Origin: Burkholderiales bacterium
Lineage (GTDB): Bacteria; Pseudomonadota; Gammaproteobacteria; Burkholderiales; Burkholderiaceae_E
Assembly: GCA_003577305.1 (NCBI GenBank)
Contig: QEVL01000015.1
Span: forward strand, 20,862-84,861
Reading direction: 5' to 3'
Length of the DNA: 64,000 nt
Shown: positions 8,010 to 15,894 of the stretch, one piece after another
How positions within the stretch are numbered: the stretch's first letter is position 1
How the letters are laid out: each line of letters begins with the position of its first letter
Notes under the pieces: model-generated
What the model saw: the letters and a program-made list of their open reading frames with translations, nothing else
Databases searched by the model: none
What the model was told of the DNA's origin: nothing
Position numbers and translations under genes: made by a program

Positions 8010-8519
8010 TCAGCAGGCCCAACGACGGGCATCTTTGAGAAGCAGCAGCAATTGCTGCTCGCGCAGCGGCGATGCGATGAACCCGAACCGGGTGCAGAAG
8101 CCCGCCGCCTCCTCATCGATGGGGTAGGTCAGCATCGCCCGGATGCCGGCCTGCTCGGCAACCAGCATCGTGCGCCGAATGGCGTCCTGCAACAGGCGAA
8201 AGCCTATGCCGCGCCCATGATCCTGCCGGGACACGGCCAGCCTCGCCAGGATCACCACCGATACCGGATACTGCCCCATCCCTTTGCGGATGCGATCTGG
8301 TGCTTCCAGGGTATCGACCTGGCCGACCGTCAGACTGAAGTGGCCAGCGATCCGGCCGTTTTCCGCCGCCACAGGAGTCTTGGCCGAGCCGCTGCTTTGG
8401 GCTTGCCGCGCATGGCGTAGCAACCAGTCGTTCAGTGTGGGCTTGCCGCAGTCGAAATCATCGAGTTGGTGCTCGATCCCCAGGGGTTCCGGCCGAGACA
8501 AACTCACCGGGAATCCCAT
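8010..8519 (-). CDS. GNAT acetyltransferase toxin (TacT-like) of a DUF1778-GNAT toxin-antitoxin pair
   Basis: 169-aa GNAT-fold protein. TacT-type toxins acetylate the amino group of charged tRNAs and block translation. The family signature is plain: FDCGKPTLNDWLLRHA near the N-terminus, VVILARLAVSRQDHGRGIGFRLLQDAI (acetyl-CoA pyrophosphate loop Q-x-x-GRGIG; here QDHGRGIG), IRAMLTYPIDEEAAGFCTRFGF at the C-terminal beta-bulge. The usual Y of the ARRFYERFGF motif is C here (GFCTRFGF), which removes the tyrosine often proposed as the general acid. The ATG at 8519 overlaps the antitoxin stop by 16 nt. Confidence 0.85.
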   Translation of the reverse strand: MGFPVSLSRPEPLGIEHQLDDFDCGKPTLNDWLLRHARQAQSSGSAKTPVAAENGRIAGHFSLTVGQVDTLEAPDRIRKGMGQYPVSVVILARLAVSRQDHGRGIGFRLLQDAIRRTMLVAEQAGIRAMLTYPIDEEAAGFCTRFGFIASPLREQQLLLLLKDARRWAC

Positions 8520-9433
8520 GGCGCCTTGCGGCTGAAAAGATCTTCCAAACCCGCATTGGTCTGCTCGGAGCGATCCGGAAGATCCATCAGAGCCCGGTAC
8601 TGACTGCCTGAAACCATGAACAGGCGTTGATCGAGCAGTGTCTGTTCGGCAGCCAGGCAGGCACTGTCGAGGATGAAGTCGGTCAGCGACTTGTGGGCCA
8701 CCTCGGCAGCACGACGCAGCACCGCCTCCTGTTCGGGGGTGGCGCGCAGCCCGAGGCTGGCAGACCGGGCGGAAGGCGACGATGCAACGGCAGGCCCGAG
8801 GTACCCGAGGTCGACCTCGCGGCCGGTCAGCAGGAAGTCCGCCAGCGCGACCCGGTAGCGCGATTGCGCGTCGATCGGCTTTCGGCCCACCAGCCAACCA
8901 TCGGCGCCGCGTTGCGCACCGCGCGTCTGCAGATAGCCGCCCAGCCCCTGGTTGTTCTCGCCGGTTTCCAGCACGCGGGCGAGCAGTTCGCCCTGCATCA
9001 GCACGGACACCACGCTGCCGCCGAAGGGCAGTACGCGGATCACGTCGTATTCGGTGATCGGCCCCGCCGGCAGCACGTCGTCGATTCGGACCGAGCCGCT
9101 GTTGAACAGCACCACGTCAGACCCACCGGCGACGCGGGCCATCGCCTCGGTGATCAGGTCGGTCAACCGACCCGGGCGGTTGCGCACCGTGGCCTCGCGG
9201 CCATCCAGCGGCTCGGTGGTCGTTGCCACCAGCGCCGTCGGGTCGAAGCCCTGGCTGCGAAAGCCGGCAAGTCCGGCTTCGGTCCAGCGTCGCGCCACGT
9301 TGGCCACATCCGGACCCGGGGGAATGCGTTCGTCCACCAGTTGCCAGCGCGTCGACACCGTGGGGCGCGTGCCCGGGGCGCCGAAGCTCATCGTCACCAC
9401 CGCGATGCTGCGCCCATTGGCATCGGCCTTCAC
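8504..9433 (-). CDS. In-frame fusion: 5'-nucleotidase C-terminal domain + DUF1778 antitoxin
   Basis: 309-codon frame. Residues ~1-210 match the C-terminal substrate-binding domain of UshA-type 5'-nucleotidases (VVLFNSGSVRIDDVLPAGPITEYDVIRVLPFGG, then GGYLQTRGAQ and RYRVALADFLLTG). The metallophosphoesterase half is absent. At ~215 it passes directly into a DUF1778 ribbon-helix-helix antitoxin (SARSASLGLRATPEQEAVLRRAAEVAHKSLTDFILDSACLAAEQTLLDQRLF...RKAPW). No ATG, GTG or TTG lies between the nucleotidase domain and the antitoxin: the expected antitoxin start position is a GTT codon. So either the antitoxin is made as a fusion, or it is non-functional or starts unusually. The GTG at 9433 has no clear ribosome site. 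Confidence 0.7.
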   Translation of the reverse strand: MKADANGRSIAVVTMSFGAPGTRPTVSTRWQLVDERIPPGPDVANVARRWTEAGLAGFRSQGFDPTALVATTTEPLDGREATVRNRPGRLTDLITEAMARVAGGSDVVLFNSGSVRIDDVLPAGPITEYDVIRVLPFGGSVVSVLMQGELLARVLETGENNQGLGGYLQTRGAQRGADGWLVGRKPIDAQSRYRVALADFLLTGREVDLGYLGPAVASSPSARSASLGLRATPEQEAVLRRAAEVAHKSLTDFILDSACLAAEQTLLDQRLFMVSGSQYRALMDLPDRSEQTNAGLEDLFSRKAPWDSR

Positions 9434-9481
9434 GATCGGTGCGATCTGAGTTCGACCAACCGATCGGCGGGTGGCGGATTT

Positions 9482-9940
9482 CTAGAGGTATTGGGTCCGA
9501 ATGTCGGCGTCCACCCAGTAGCGCTTCGGGTTGCGCGGATCCAGGTAGACCGGGATCGTGCTGCCCAGCGGGAATCGCGTGCCCGGGTTGGCATCGAGAA
9601 TATCGCTGCGGAAGCTGAGCTCCTCGCCGCTGCGCGGATCCACGCCGCGAGCCTTGATGCGCCACGCGGCACGCCGCCCGCGCCGACCAACCTTGGTGAC
9701 CACCGCATCGATGCGGCGCCCGTGCGCGCGCAGCCAGTCCCGTTCACGCTGCTTGCGGCCACTGAACAGAGCGAACAGCACGGTGTGCGCGCTCAGGACG
9801 AGGGCGCAGAATCCCGCAGCGTAAGCAAACACGCGCCGGTCGCGCGATGCCCCCATTCCTTCCGCCAGAAAAGCCGTCAGCCCCCACAGTAGCAGGCTCA
9901 GAATGCAGAAGGTCACGATACCGAGGGTCTTCTTGTTCAT
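9482..9940 (-). CDS. DUF3592-type membrane protein
   Basis: 152-aa protein with two membrane helices (residues ~6-28 and ~42-64) followed by a cytoplasmic beta-rich domain. That domain carries the pattern RIDAVVTKVGRR...SFRSDILDANPGTRFPLGSTIPVYLDPRNPKRYWVD, as in DUF3592 proteins: the line GxxVPVYYDPxxPxxa is characteristic. Function unknown. The stop (TAG, 9482) is in the same frame as the downstream nucleotidase fragment, 48 nt before its GTG; this may be chance. AT content is higher than in flanking core genes. Confidence 0.65.
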   Translation of the reverse strand: MNKKTLGIVTFCILSLLLWGLTAFLAEGMGASRDRRVFAYAAGFCALVLSAHTVLFALFSGRKQRERDWLRAHGRRIDAVVTKVGRRGRRAAWRIKARGVDPRSGEELSFRSDILDANPGTRFPLGSTIPVYLDPRNPKRYWVDADIRTQYL

Positions 9941-10223
9941 GGGCCTGCGCGGGCGGAAGACACGTCCCGAACCTTCGCACATCCGGGGCGGAAGGTGAAG
10001 CATTCGGTTGACGGGAGCGCAAACCACGCACCCCGCCGCGGCGCTGAGCGCGGGTATCGGCGACTTTGCGCCCTTCCCGCCCGGTTCGAGCGGCATGCCG
10101 CGAGCCTGCGAACGACCGCCGGCATGCAAGCCGGCGGGCAGGAATGATGGCCCGGGATATTCCCACCGCAAAGCCGTACGCGATGCAACCGCTCCCGCAT
10201 TGCCGGGGTTGAAGCCAATAGCG
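9941..10223. other. Intergenic stretch with a short hairpin
   Basis: 283 nt with no supported gene. A 7-bp stem (CGCCGGC/GCCGGCG, loop ATGCAA) lies at 10117-10136. It separates the DUF3592 gene from the truncated hypothetical gene. Confidence 0.4.
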
Positions 10224-10832
10224 TCAACAGAGAGAGACAGATAATCCAGTCCCAATCAGGTCCGGACGATTCAGCACGTCCAGTAGCAACGGCGCCACCA
10301 GTGGCGGAAACTCGGCCAGGGCCTGCAGCCGATGGGTCCGGATCGGATCGGGCAGGCGGATGAGGCGGTTGTAGTTGGAGACAGAACCAAAGAACGGCAC
10401 GGGCACTTCCAGGCTGCCCAGCGCATCGAGCACCTTGGCATCCAGCTGCTCGGCGAACGCCCGGACCGCCCGCAGCAGCGGATGCCCCCACGACACCGAC
10501 CAGCGCGGTACCGGCACGACGAGCGCATCCTTGCCCGGACAGTGCGCGGGCAAGACCAGAACCCGCACCTGCCCGTCCTCACGCAGCAGCCACAGCCAGC
10601 AGCGGTCGCGCGCATCAGCCCGCGAAAAGAAGTGCCGAGCCTCGATCCACACATGCGCCTTCACACCGCTTCGAGACGGTGCCACGGCACGGAGTATTGG
10701 CAGGGATGGGCGGAACAGGCTGCGCACGTTGAGGTACTGGAGTGGAGGCCCGACGCAAGCATCCACGATGGCTGTCTCACAGACTGAGTGTCGAAAGCCA
10801 GCGGACAACCGGCGACCTCGGCGCACGCACAA
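10224..10832 (-). pseudogene. Conserved hypothetical protein fragment (probable N-terminal part, 3'-truncated)
   Basis: Open frame of 202 codons. The segment HVWIEARHFFSRADARDRCWLWLLREDG and especially SVSNYNRLIRLPDPIRTHRLQALAEFPPLVAPLLL resemble the N-terminal part of a long conserved hypothetical protein I recall from proteobacterial plasmids and islands. After LLLDVLNRPDLIG the frame stops within ten codons, so the gene seems cut at its 3' end. The annotated start is a weak TTG; the true start may be nearer position ~10670. No function is assigned. Confidence 0.4.
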
Positions 10833-11003
10833 ATCATTGATGAATCACGCGATCTGCGTGTGCCACCGCGATACGGTTGGCACAGATTTCCAGAGAACAG
10901 AGGGCAAATTGGGGGCCAACAGGCGCGCCAACGCAGCGTTCCGGGGCCGGGCCTGGCACACGCAGAAACGCGGGAAGCCTGCGACACGGGCGGATTCCGG
11001 AAA

Positions 11004-11033
11004 CAAAAACGCCCAACCGAGGCTGGTTGGGCG
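11004..11033 (-). terminator. Intrinsic terminator of tRNA-Ala
   Basis: On the minus strand a perfect 9-bp stem (CGCCCAACC/GGTTGGGCG, 6-nt loop) is followed by TTTTTG, nine bases after the tRNA CCA end. This is a textbook Rho-independent terminator. Confidence 0.9.
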
Positions 11034-11041
11034 CTGGATAT

Positions 11042-11117
<76 letters not shown>

Positions 11118-11180
11118 GAAGAGCGGCGATTATACACGTTCGCCGCGTACGGCGTTGCGACCCCCGATCGGTCCGCGGGC

Positions 11181-12074
11181 CTACTCCTCGTTCGCCGCCC
11201 GCCCCCGGTTGGCGCCTTCGAGCACGCGCAGCAGCGACGAGGTGTCGTCGCGCCCCCAGCCGTTGCCGACCAGCGCGTTGAGCTGCTGCGAGACGATCGC
11301 GGCGGCGGGCAACGACAGCCCGAGCGCCTGCGTGGCTTCCACCACGATTCCGAAGTCCTTCTGGTGCAGGCGCGCCTCGATGCCGGCCGCGAAATCGCGC
11401 TCGGCCATCTTCGGGCCCATCAGGTCGAGCATGCGGCTGCCGGCCATGCCGGCCTGAAGCGCCGGCAGCATCCGCGCCGGGTCGACGCCGTTGGCCGACG
11501 CGAACAGCATCGCCTCGGCGATGCCTTCGATGTTGATCACCTGCACGATCTGGTTGCAGGCCTTCACCACCTGTCCGGCCCCGTGACCGCCCACGTGCGT
11601 GATCGTGCGCCCGAGCCGCTCGAGCAGCGGACGGGCGCGCTCGAGCACCGCGGCATCGCCGCCGACGCTGATCGACAGCGTGGCCTGCCGCGCGCCCGCC
11701 GCGCCGCCCGACACCGGGCAGTCGAGCATGTCGATGCGCTGCTGCGCGAGCCGGCGCGCGAACCCGCGGGTGGCCACCGCCGAGATGGTGGAGAAATCGA
11801 TCACGATCGCACCTGCTTCGGTCGCGCCGGCGGCGCCGTTCTCGCCGAACAGCACCGACTCGACGTCGGCCGTGCCGGTCACGTTGGTGCAGACGAATTC
11901 GGCGCCGCGCGCCGCCTCGGCCGGTGTCTGCGCGTAGCGCGCGCCGCGCTCGAACAGCGCGGCCGCCGCCTCGCGCCGTCGCACGTGCACCGCCACTTCG
12001 TGGCCGGCATCGAGCAGGTGGCCGATCATCGGCGCCCCCATCACCCCGGCACCGACGAATCCGATCTTCGACAT
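11181..12074 (-). CDS. NAD(P)-dependent beta-hydroxyacid dehydrogenase (3-hydroxyisobutyrate / tartronate semialdehyde reductase family)
   Basis: 297 aa. Rossmann motif IGFVGAGVMGAPMIGHLL at the N-terminus, substrate signature DCPVSGGAAGARQATLSI, and the catalytic Lys in GAGQVVKACNQIVQVINI. All are hallmarks of the HIBADH/GlxR family, which reversibly reduces short 3-oxo acids. It lies 9 nt downstream of the TRAP receptor gene and is probably co-transcribed with it, suggesting the imported carboxylate is a hydroxy or oxo acid. It resembles a second family member at 38969-39886. Confidence 0.88.
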   Translation of the reverse strand: MSKIGFVGAGVMGAPMIGHLLDAGHEVAVHVRRREAAAALFERGARYAQTPAEAARGAEFVCTNVTGTADVESVLFGENGAAGATEAGAIVIDFSTISAVATRGFARRLAQQRIDMLDCPVSGGAAGARQATLSISVGGDAAVLERARPLLERLGRTITHVGGHGAGQVVKACNQIVQVINIEGIAEAMLFASANGVDPARMLPALQAGMAGSRMLDLMGPKMAERDFAAGIEARLHQKDFGIVVEATQALGLSLPAAAIVSQQLNALVGNGWGRDDTSSLLRVLEGANRGRAANEE

Positions 12075-12083
12075 CGCGTTCTC

Positions 12084-13196
12084 CTATCGCAATCGCGCCG
12101 CCTCGGCACGGAACTCCCTGAGCACCTGCTCGGGATCGGCCACCCCGCGCGCCCTCGCGTCGACCACCCACTTGTGCTCGAGCGGTGCCGCACGCGCGCG
12201 GATCTCGTCGACGAAGGCCCTGCCCGCCACGATCGTGCGCACGCCGCTCGCCTGCAGCAGCGCGATGCCGCGCCGATCGGCCTGGTCCCAGGCGCGCCCG
12301 AACAGCATCGCCGCGTGCTCGCCCGAGAGCCGCTCGATCGCCGTCTGATCGGTCTTCGAGATGCGCTCCCAGGCGGCCTGGTTCATGACGAACGCGAAGC
12401 TGGTGTTGTACAGGCCGCCGGGAACGATCGTGCAATGGTGGATCGCCTTCTCGAGCCTGAGTGACGAGATCGATTCCGCCGGCGAGAAAGTGCCGTCGAC
12501 TGCGCCCGAGCCGAGCAGTTCGAGGGTTTCCGATGCGGGCTTCATCACCACCGTGACGCCGATCGCCTTGCCGATGTCGCTGACCGTGCCGCCGTCGACC
12601 CGGAAACGCAGGCCCTCCATGTCGGCGAGCGAGGCGACCGGCCGGCGCGCGTTGCAGATCTGGCCCGGCCCGTGCGTGAACACGGCGATCACCTTCAGGC
12701 CACGGTGGTCGTTGAGCGCCGCCAGGTGCCTGGCGAAGATCCGCTGCCAGGCCCGCGACGCGGCCTCGGCGGTCGTGCCGGCGAACGGCAGCTCGGCGAT
12801 CTGCGTGATCGGATACCGCCCGGGCGTGTACGCGTGCACCGAGAACGACAGGTCGGCCAGGCCGTCGCGCACCGCGTCGAAAGTGCCCGGCGGCGGGCTC
12901 ACCGGCCTGGGCAGCGCACTGCAGCGCACCCGCATGCTGGTGGCCTGTTCGACTTCCTCGCACCACTTCGCCTGCGACCGGGTCAGCGGATGCGAAGCGG
13001 GCAGCCAGCTCGAGGTCTTCAACGTAACCGCTTGTGCCTGTGCGGCCAGCGGCCAGGCCAGCGGCATCGCGATCAGCCAGGCCAGCGAGCGCGCCGCCGG
13101 CGCGCCCACGACGACGCGCACGAGCCTGCGTACAGCCGCCGACGAGGCCGCCAATGACAGGACTGCGAACGTGGCGAACATGGCGCTCCGGCGCAT
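12084..13196 (-). CDS. TRAP transporter solute-binding protein (DctP family)
   Basis: Periplasmic receptor for a tripartite ATP-independent transporter. The DctP fold is clear: SSWLPASHPLTRSQAKWCEEVEQAT, GLADLSFSVHAYTPGRYPITQIAELPF, LADMEGLRFRVDGG (the GxKhR-like carboxylate-binding strand), GAVDGTFSPAESI. The 370-aa reading from the ATG at 13196 gives an oversized leader; a GTG at ~13121 would give a normal signal peptide ending AAQAQA. No DctQ/DctM membrane subunits are adjacent, so it is an orphan receptor here. Confidence 0.82.
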   Translation of the reverse strand: MRRSAMFATFAVLSLAASSAAVRRLVRVVVGAPAARSLAWLIAMPLAWPLAAQAQAVTLKTSSWLPASHPLTRSQAKWCEEVEQATSMRVRCSALPRPVSPPPGTFDAVRDGLADLSFSVHAYTPGRYPITQIAELPFAGTTAEAASRAWQRIFARHLAALNDHRGLKVIAVFTHGPGQICNARRPVASLADMEGLRFRVDGGTVSDIGKAIGVTVVMKPASETLELLGSGAVDGTFSPAESISSLRLEKAIHHCTIVPGGLYNTSFAFVMNQAAWERISKTDQTAIERLSGEHAAMLFGRAWDQADRRGIALLQASGVRTIVAGRAFVDEIRARAAPLEHKWVVDARARGVADPEQVLREFRAEAARLR

Positions 13197-13358
13197 GCGG
13201 GATCGACTCTTCTCGACGCGGGGGATGCGGCACGCCGCGCGGTGCCGCCATCGGCCAAGGATAAGCGCAGCCGAAGCCCCGCGATCGCCCGGGCCGCGCC
13301 GCTCGCATCGGGACTTACCCGAGGCTCGCAGCGCGCAGCCCGGCGACCGATGCCGACG

Positions 13359-14279
13359 TCAGCGCCGCTGCGCGAGCCGATCCAGGACGCGCCGATCGAC
13401 GCCGGGAGCGAACAACTCGATGAAGGCGATCGCGAATCCGCGCAGGAACGCATCACGGCGCACCGCGAGCCGCACGTGGTTCATGCCGAACAGCGCGCCC
13501 GCGGGCATCGCGACCAGGCCGCGGTCGTGCGCCGCGTCGTAGCCGAGCCCGCTCATGATGCCCACGCCGAGGCCGAGTCTGACGTAGGTCTTGATCACGT
13601 CGGTGTCGATCGCGGCCAGTACCACGTCGGGTCGCAGCCCCGCGTCGTCGAAGGCCCGGTCGATGCGGCGGCGGCCGGCGAACTCCTCGACGTAGGTGAC
13701 GAGCGGATGCCTGACAAGCGCCTGCAGCGACAGAGGCTGTCGCGCCAGCGGATGCTTCGAGGGCACGACCACGACGTGTTCCCACTCGAACGCGGGTATC
13801 GACACCAGCCCCTCGGCCTCCTCGGGCACTTCGGTGGCGATCGCGAAGTCGGCTTCGCGCGAGACCACCGACTGCGTGATCTGCCTCGGGCTTCCCTGCA
13901 GCAGCGTGAGCCGCACGGCCGGATAGCGCTTGCGGAATTCACGCACCACCGCGGGCAGCACGTAGCGCGCCTGCGTGTGCGTGGTGGCCACGCGCAGCTC
14001 GCCCGCGTCGCGCGCGCGAAAGTCGGCGGTGATCCGTTCGATGCCGTCGAGCTCGGCGAGCACGCGCTCGGCGCGCGCCAGCACCTCCTTGCCGGGCTCG
14101 GTCAGGCCGAGGATGCGCTTTCCGTGGCGCACGAAAACGTCGACGCCGAGCTCGGCCTCCAGCTCGAGGATGCCGCGCGAGACTGCCGGCTGCGAAGTGC
14201 CGATCGCCATCGCCGCGCGCGTCAGGCTGAAGTGCTGGCGCACGGTCTCGCGCACGAAGCGCAGTTGCTGCAGGTTCAT
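13359..14279 (-). CDS. LysR-family regulator, CysB/Cbl type
   Basis: 306 aa. The N-terminal winged helix MNLQQLRFVRETVRQHFSLTRAAMAIGTSQPAVSRGILELEAELGVDVFVRHGKR follows CysB/Cbl (TSQPxIS...RxGKR) rather than the common LysR pattern. The effector domain includes YVLPAVVREFRKRYP and the QGSPRQITQSVVSREADFAIATE strand. CysB-type regulators sense O-acetylserine, thiosulfate or sulfate and control sulfur or sulfonate genes. The start overlaps the stop of the upstream GT39 gene as ATGA, an unexpected partner. Confidence 0.88.
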   Translation of the reverse strand: MNLQQLRFVRETVRQHFSLTRAAMAIGTSQPAVSRGILELEAELGVDVFVRHGKRILGLTEPGKEVLARAERVLAELDGIERITADFRARDAGELRVATTHTQARYVLPAVVREFRKRYPAVRLTLLQGSPRQITQSVVSREADFAIATEVPEEAEGLVSIPAFEWEHVVVVPSKHPLARQPLSLQALVRHPLVTYVEEFAGRRRIDRAFDDAGLRPDVVLAAIDTDVIKTYVRLGLGVGIMSGLGYDAAHDRGLVAMPAGALFGMNHVRLAVRRDAFLRGFAIAFIELFAPGVDRRVLDRLAQRR

Positions 14280-15835
14280 CGTTCGGCGCCTGCCTGCCGC
14301 CGGCAGGCACGTTCGGGAAAATACCGGTCGCAGAAATAGCACGGCCCCGCAGGCAGCCAGCGCGGCAGCGCGTAGTAGCGCTGGCGCACCGCTTCGAGCA
14401 CGCGATCGCGGTAGGCCGGATAGCGAAAGCCCTCGCCCTCGACCAGGTGGAACACCGCCCCGCGGATCGAAATCCCGCGCAACCTCACGCGGTCGAAGTA
14501 CGGCTCGTAGTCGGCCGCCGATGCGGCCCGGCGCCTGACGATCAGGATGTCGCGCCCTTCGAGCGCGCGGAAATCGGTGAGGATGTCGTCGTGGCGCGCG
14601 TGGCTGGTGCCCGGGCCGAACACGATCACGTGCTCGCCGAGCGCGTAGCCGATCGTCGCCGCCGGCGAGTAGCCGTCGGAGGCGATCACATAGCGGCCGC
14701 GCCAGGGCGCGAGCGCGCGCGCGAGTTCGTCGCCGTGCGCCGTCATCACCACACCCTGGTAACTCGACAGCGACCGGAACGTCTCGGTGGGCAGCAGCGC
14801 GAGCGTGCCGATCGCGAGCCAGTGCGCGACGGCGATCAGGCCTGCGGTCGCGAGCGCGCCGGCGCGCGCGCGTGCGCCCGACGAAAGCACGAACCAGAGC
14901 ACCGCCGGCAGCACGAAAGCCGCGAGCCAGTGCAGCCCGATCGTCTTCACCAGCGACAGCGCCGCGAAGATCGCCAGCGGCGCGAGCGCCAGCCAGCGCA
15001 ACGATGCGCACTCGTCGCGCACCGCCGGCGCCGCGGCGCCGTCGGTGCGCCCGGTGACCAGGCGCCAGGCGATCGCCGGAGTGAGCACGTAGGCCAGGCT
15101 GAGCAGGTACAGCAGCGGCGTGCGCCACGACAGGCCGGCATCGCCGTGCCGGTTGATGAGGTTGAACATCACGTTCGGCCAGCAATGCTGCGAGTTCCAG
15201 GCAACCTGGATCGCGGCCCCGGGCAGCGAGCCGACGACGATCAGGGCCAGGCCGGCGAGCGAGCGGCGGTCGGGCCTGCGAACCATGTCCGCGAAGATCG
15301 CGATTGCCAGCAGCCCCGCGAAATACTTCGACAACAGCGCCCCGCCCAGCGCGAAGCCCGCCAGCAGGAAATCGGCCATGCGGCCGCTTGCCCGGGCGCG
15401 CAGGTACAGCGCCACAGTCAGCGCGCCGAACAGCATCAGCGGAATGTCGGTGGTGATCGCCACGTTCCACGCGTTCAGCGGCACCAGCAGCAGCAGCGTG
15501 GCGCCCGACCACGCGAGCGCCTCACCGTGCCGGCGCAGCAACTGCCAGCCGACCAGCGCGACCAGCGGCGGCGCGAGCAACGCGGGCAGGCGCAGCACGA
15601 AGCGGTGCTGCGAGAGCGAGTCGAGCGCCGCGAGCCACCAGCCGATCATCGGCGGGTGGTCGTAGAAGCCCCAGTCGGGGTGCCGGCCCCACAGGTGGAA
15701 ATACGCTTCGTCGCTGGTGAAGGGCAGCGTGGCGGCGAACCAGGCGCGCAGCGCGGTGATCAGCGCGAGCACCAGCAGGAAGCTGCGTCGCGCCGCTGCC
15801 GCATCGGCGAACGTCCGCTCCACGAAGGCGATCAT
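14276..15835 (-). CDS. Glycosyltransferase family 39 (ArnT/PMT-like) membrane protein
   Basis: 519-aa polytopic membrane protein. The first periplasmic loop carries the catalytic acidic motif TSDEAYFHLWGRHPDWGFYDHPPMIGWW, typical of GT39 enzymes that take sugars from polyprenyl phosphate, with 10-12 hydrophobic segments after it and a C-terminal soluble domain. E. coli ArnT transfers Ara4N to lipid A; acceptor and sugar cannot be told here. The ATG at 15835 lies only 16 nt past the T-tract of an intrinsic terminator and overlaps the stop of a 20-codon leader frame (TGATG-like overlap), so expression may be attenuated. Confidence 0.85.
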   Translation of the reverse strand: MIAFVERTFADAAAARRSFLLVLALITALRAWFAATLPFTSDEAYFHLWGRHPDWGFYDHPPMIGWWLAALDSLSQHRFVLRLPALLAPPLVALVGWQLLRRHGEALAWSGATLLLLVPLNAWNVAITTDIPLMLFGALTVALYLRARASGRMADFLLAGFALGGALLSKYFAGLLAIAIFADMVRRPDRRSLAGLALIVVGSLPGAAIQVAWNSQHCWPNVMFNLINRHGDAGLSWRTPLLYLLSLAYVLTPAIAWRLVTGRTDGAAAPAVRDECASLRWLALAPLAIFAALSLVKTIGLHWLAAFVLPAVLWFVLSSGARARAGALATAGLIAVAHWLAIGTLALLPTETFRSLSSYQGVVMTAHGDELARALAPWRGRYVIASDGYSPAATIGYALGEHVIVFGPGTSHARHDDILTDFRALEGRDILIVRRRAASAADYEPYFDRVRLRGISIRGAVFHLVEGEGFRYPAYRDRVLEAVRQRYYALPRWLPAGPCYFCDRYFPERACRRQAGAER

Positions 15836-15894
15836 CGGGTAGTCGCCGGCAAAAAAAACGGCGCACATCGCTGTGCGCCCCGAAACGGCAGCAT
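15832..15894 (-). CDS. Possible 20-aa leader peptide upstream of GT39 gene
   Basis: Short frame MLPFRGAQRCAPFFLPATTR preceded by a strong purine-rich ribosome site (GGAGGAGGAGAGG, complement of 15901-15915). Its stop overlaps the GT39 start by 3 nt. The frame runs through the intrinsic terminator at 15851-15879. The arrangement (ribosome site, short peptide, terminator, coupled gene) is that of a leader peptide, but no amino-acid run hints at the signal. Confidence 0.35.
   Translation of the reverse strand: MLPFRGAQRCAPFFLPATTR
15851..15879 (-). terminator. Intrinsic terminator between lptG and GT39 gene (possible attenuator)
   Basis: Minus-strand hairpin GGCGCACA/TGTGCGCC (8 bp, 4-nt loop) followed by eight T. 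It lies 175 nt after the lptG stop and only 16 nt before the GT39 ATG. A second 6-bp hairpin (15887-15901) sits just 5' and covers the start codon of the small leader frame. Confidence 0.85.

Noticed and set aside
7690..8022. 110-codon minus-strand frame after the GNAT gene
   Set aside because: Weak TTG start, no ribosome site and no recognisable family; the competing frames are equally open.
8520..8897. N-terminal extension of the GNAT toxin frame
   Set aside because: Family homology begins at the ATG at 8519; the 126 codons before it are the antitoxin read in another frame.
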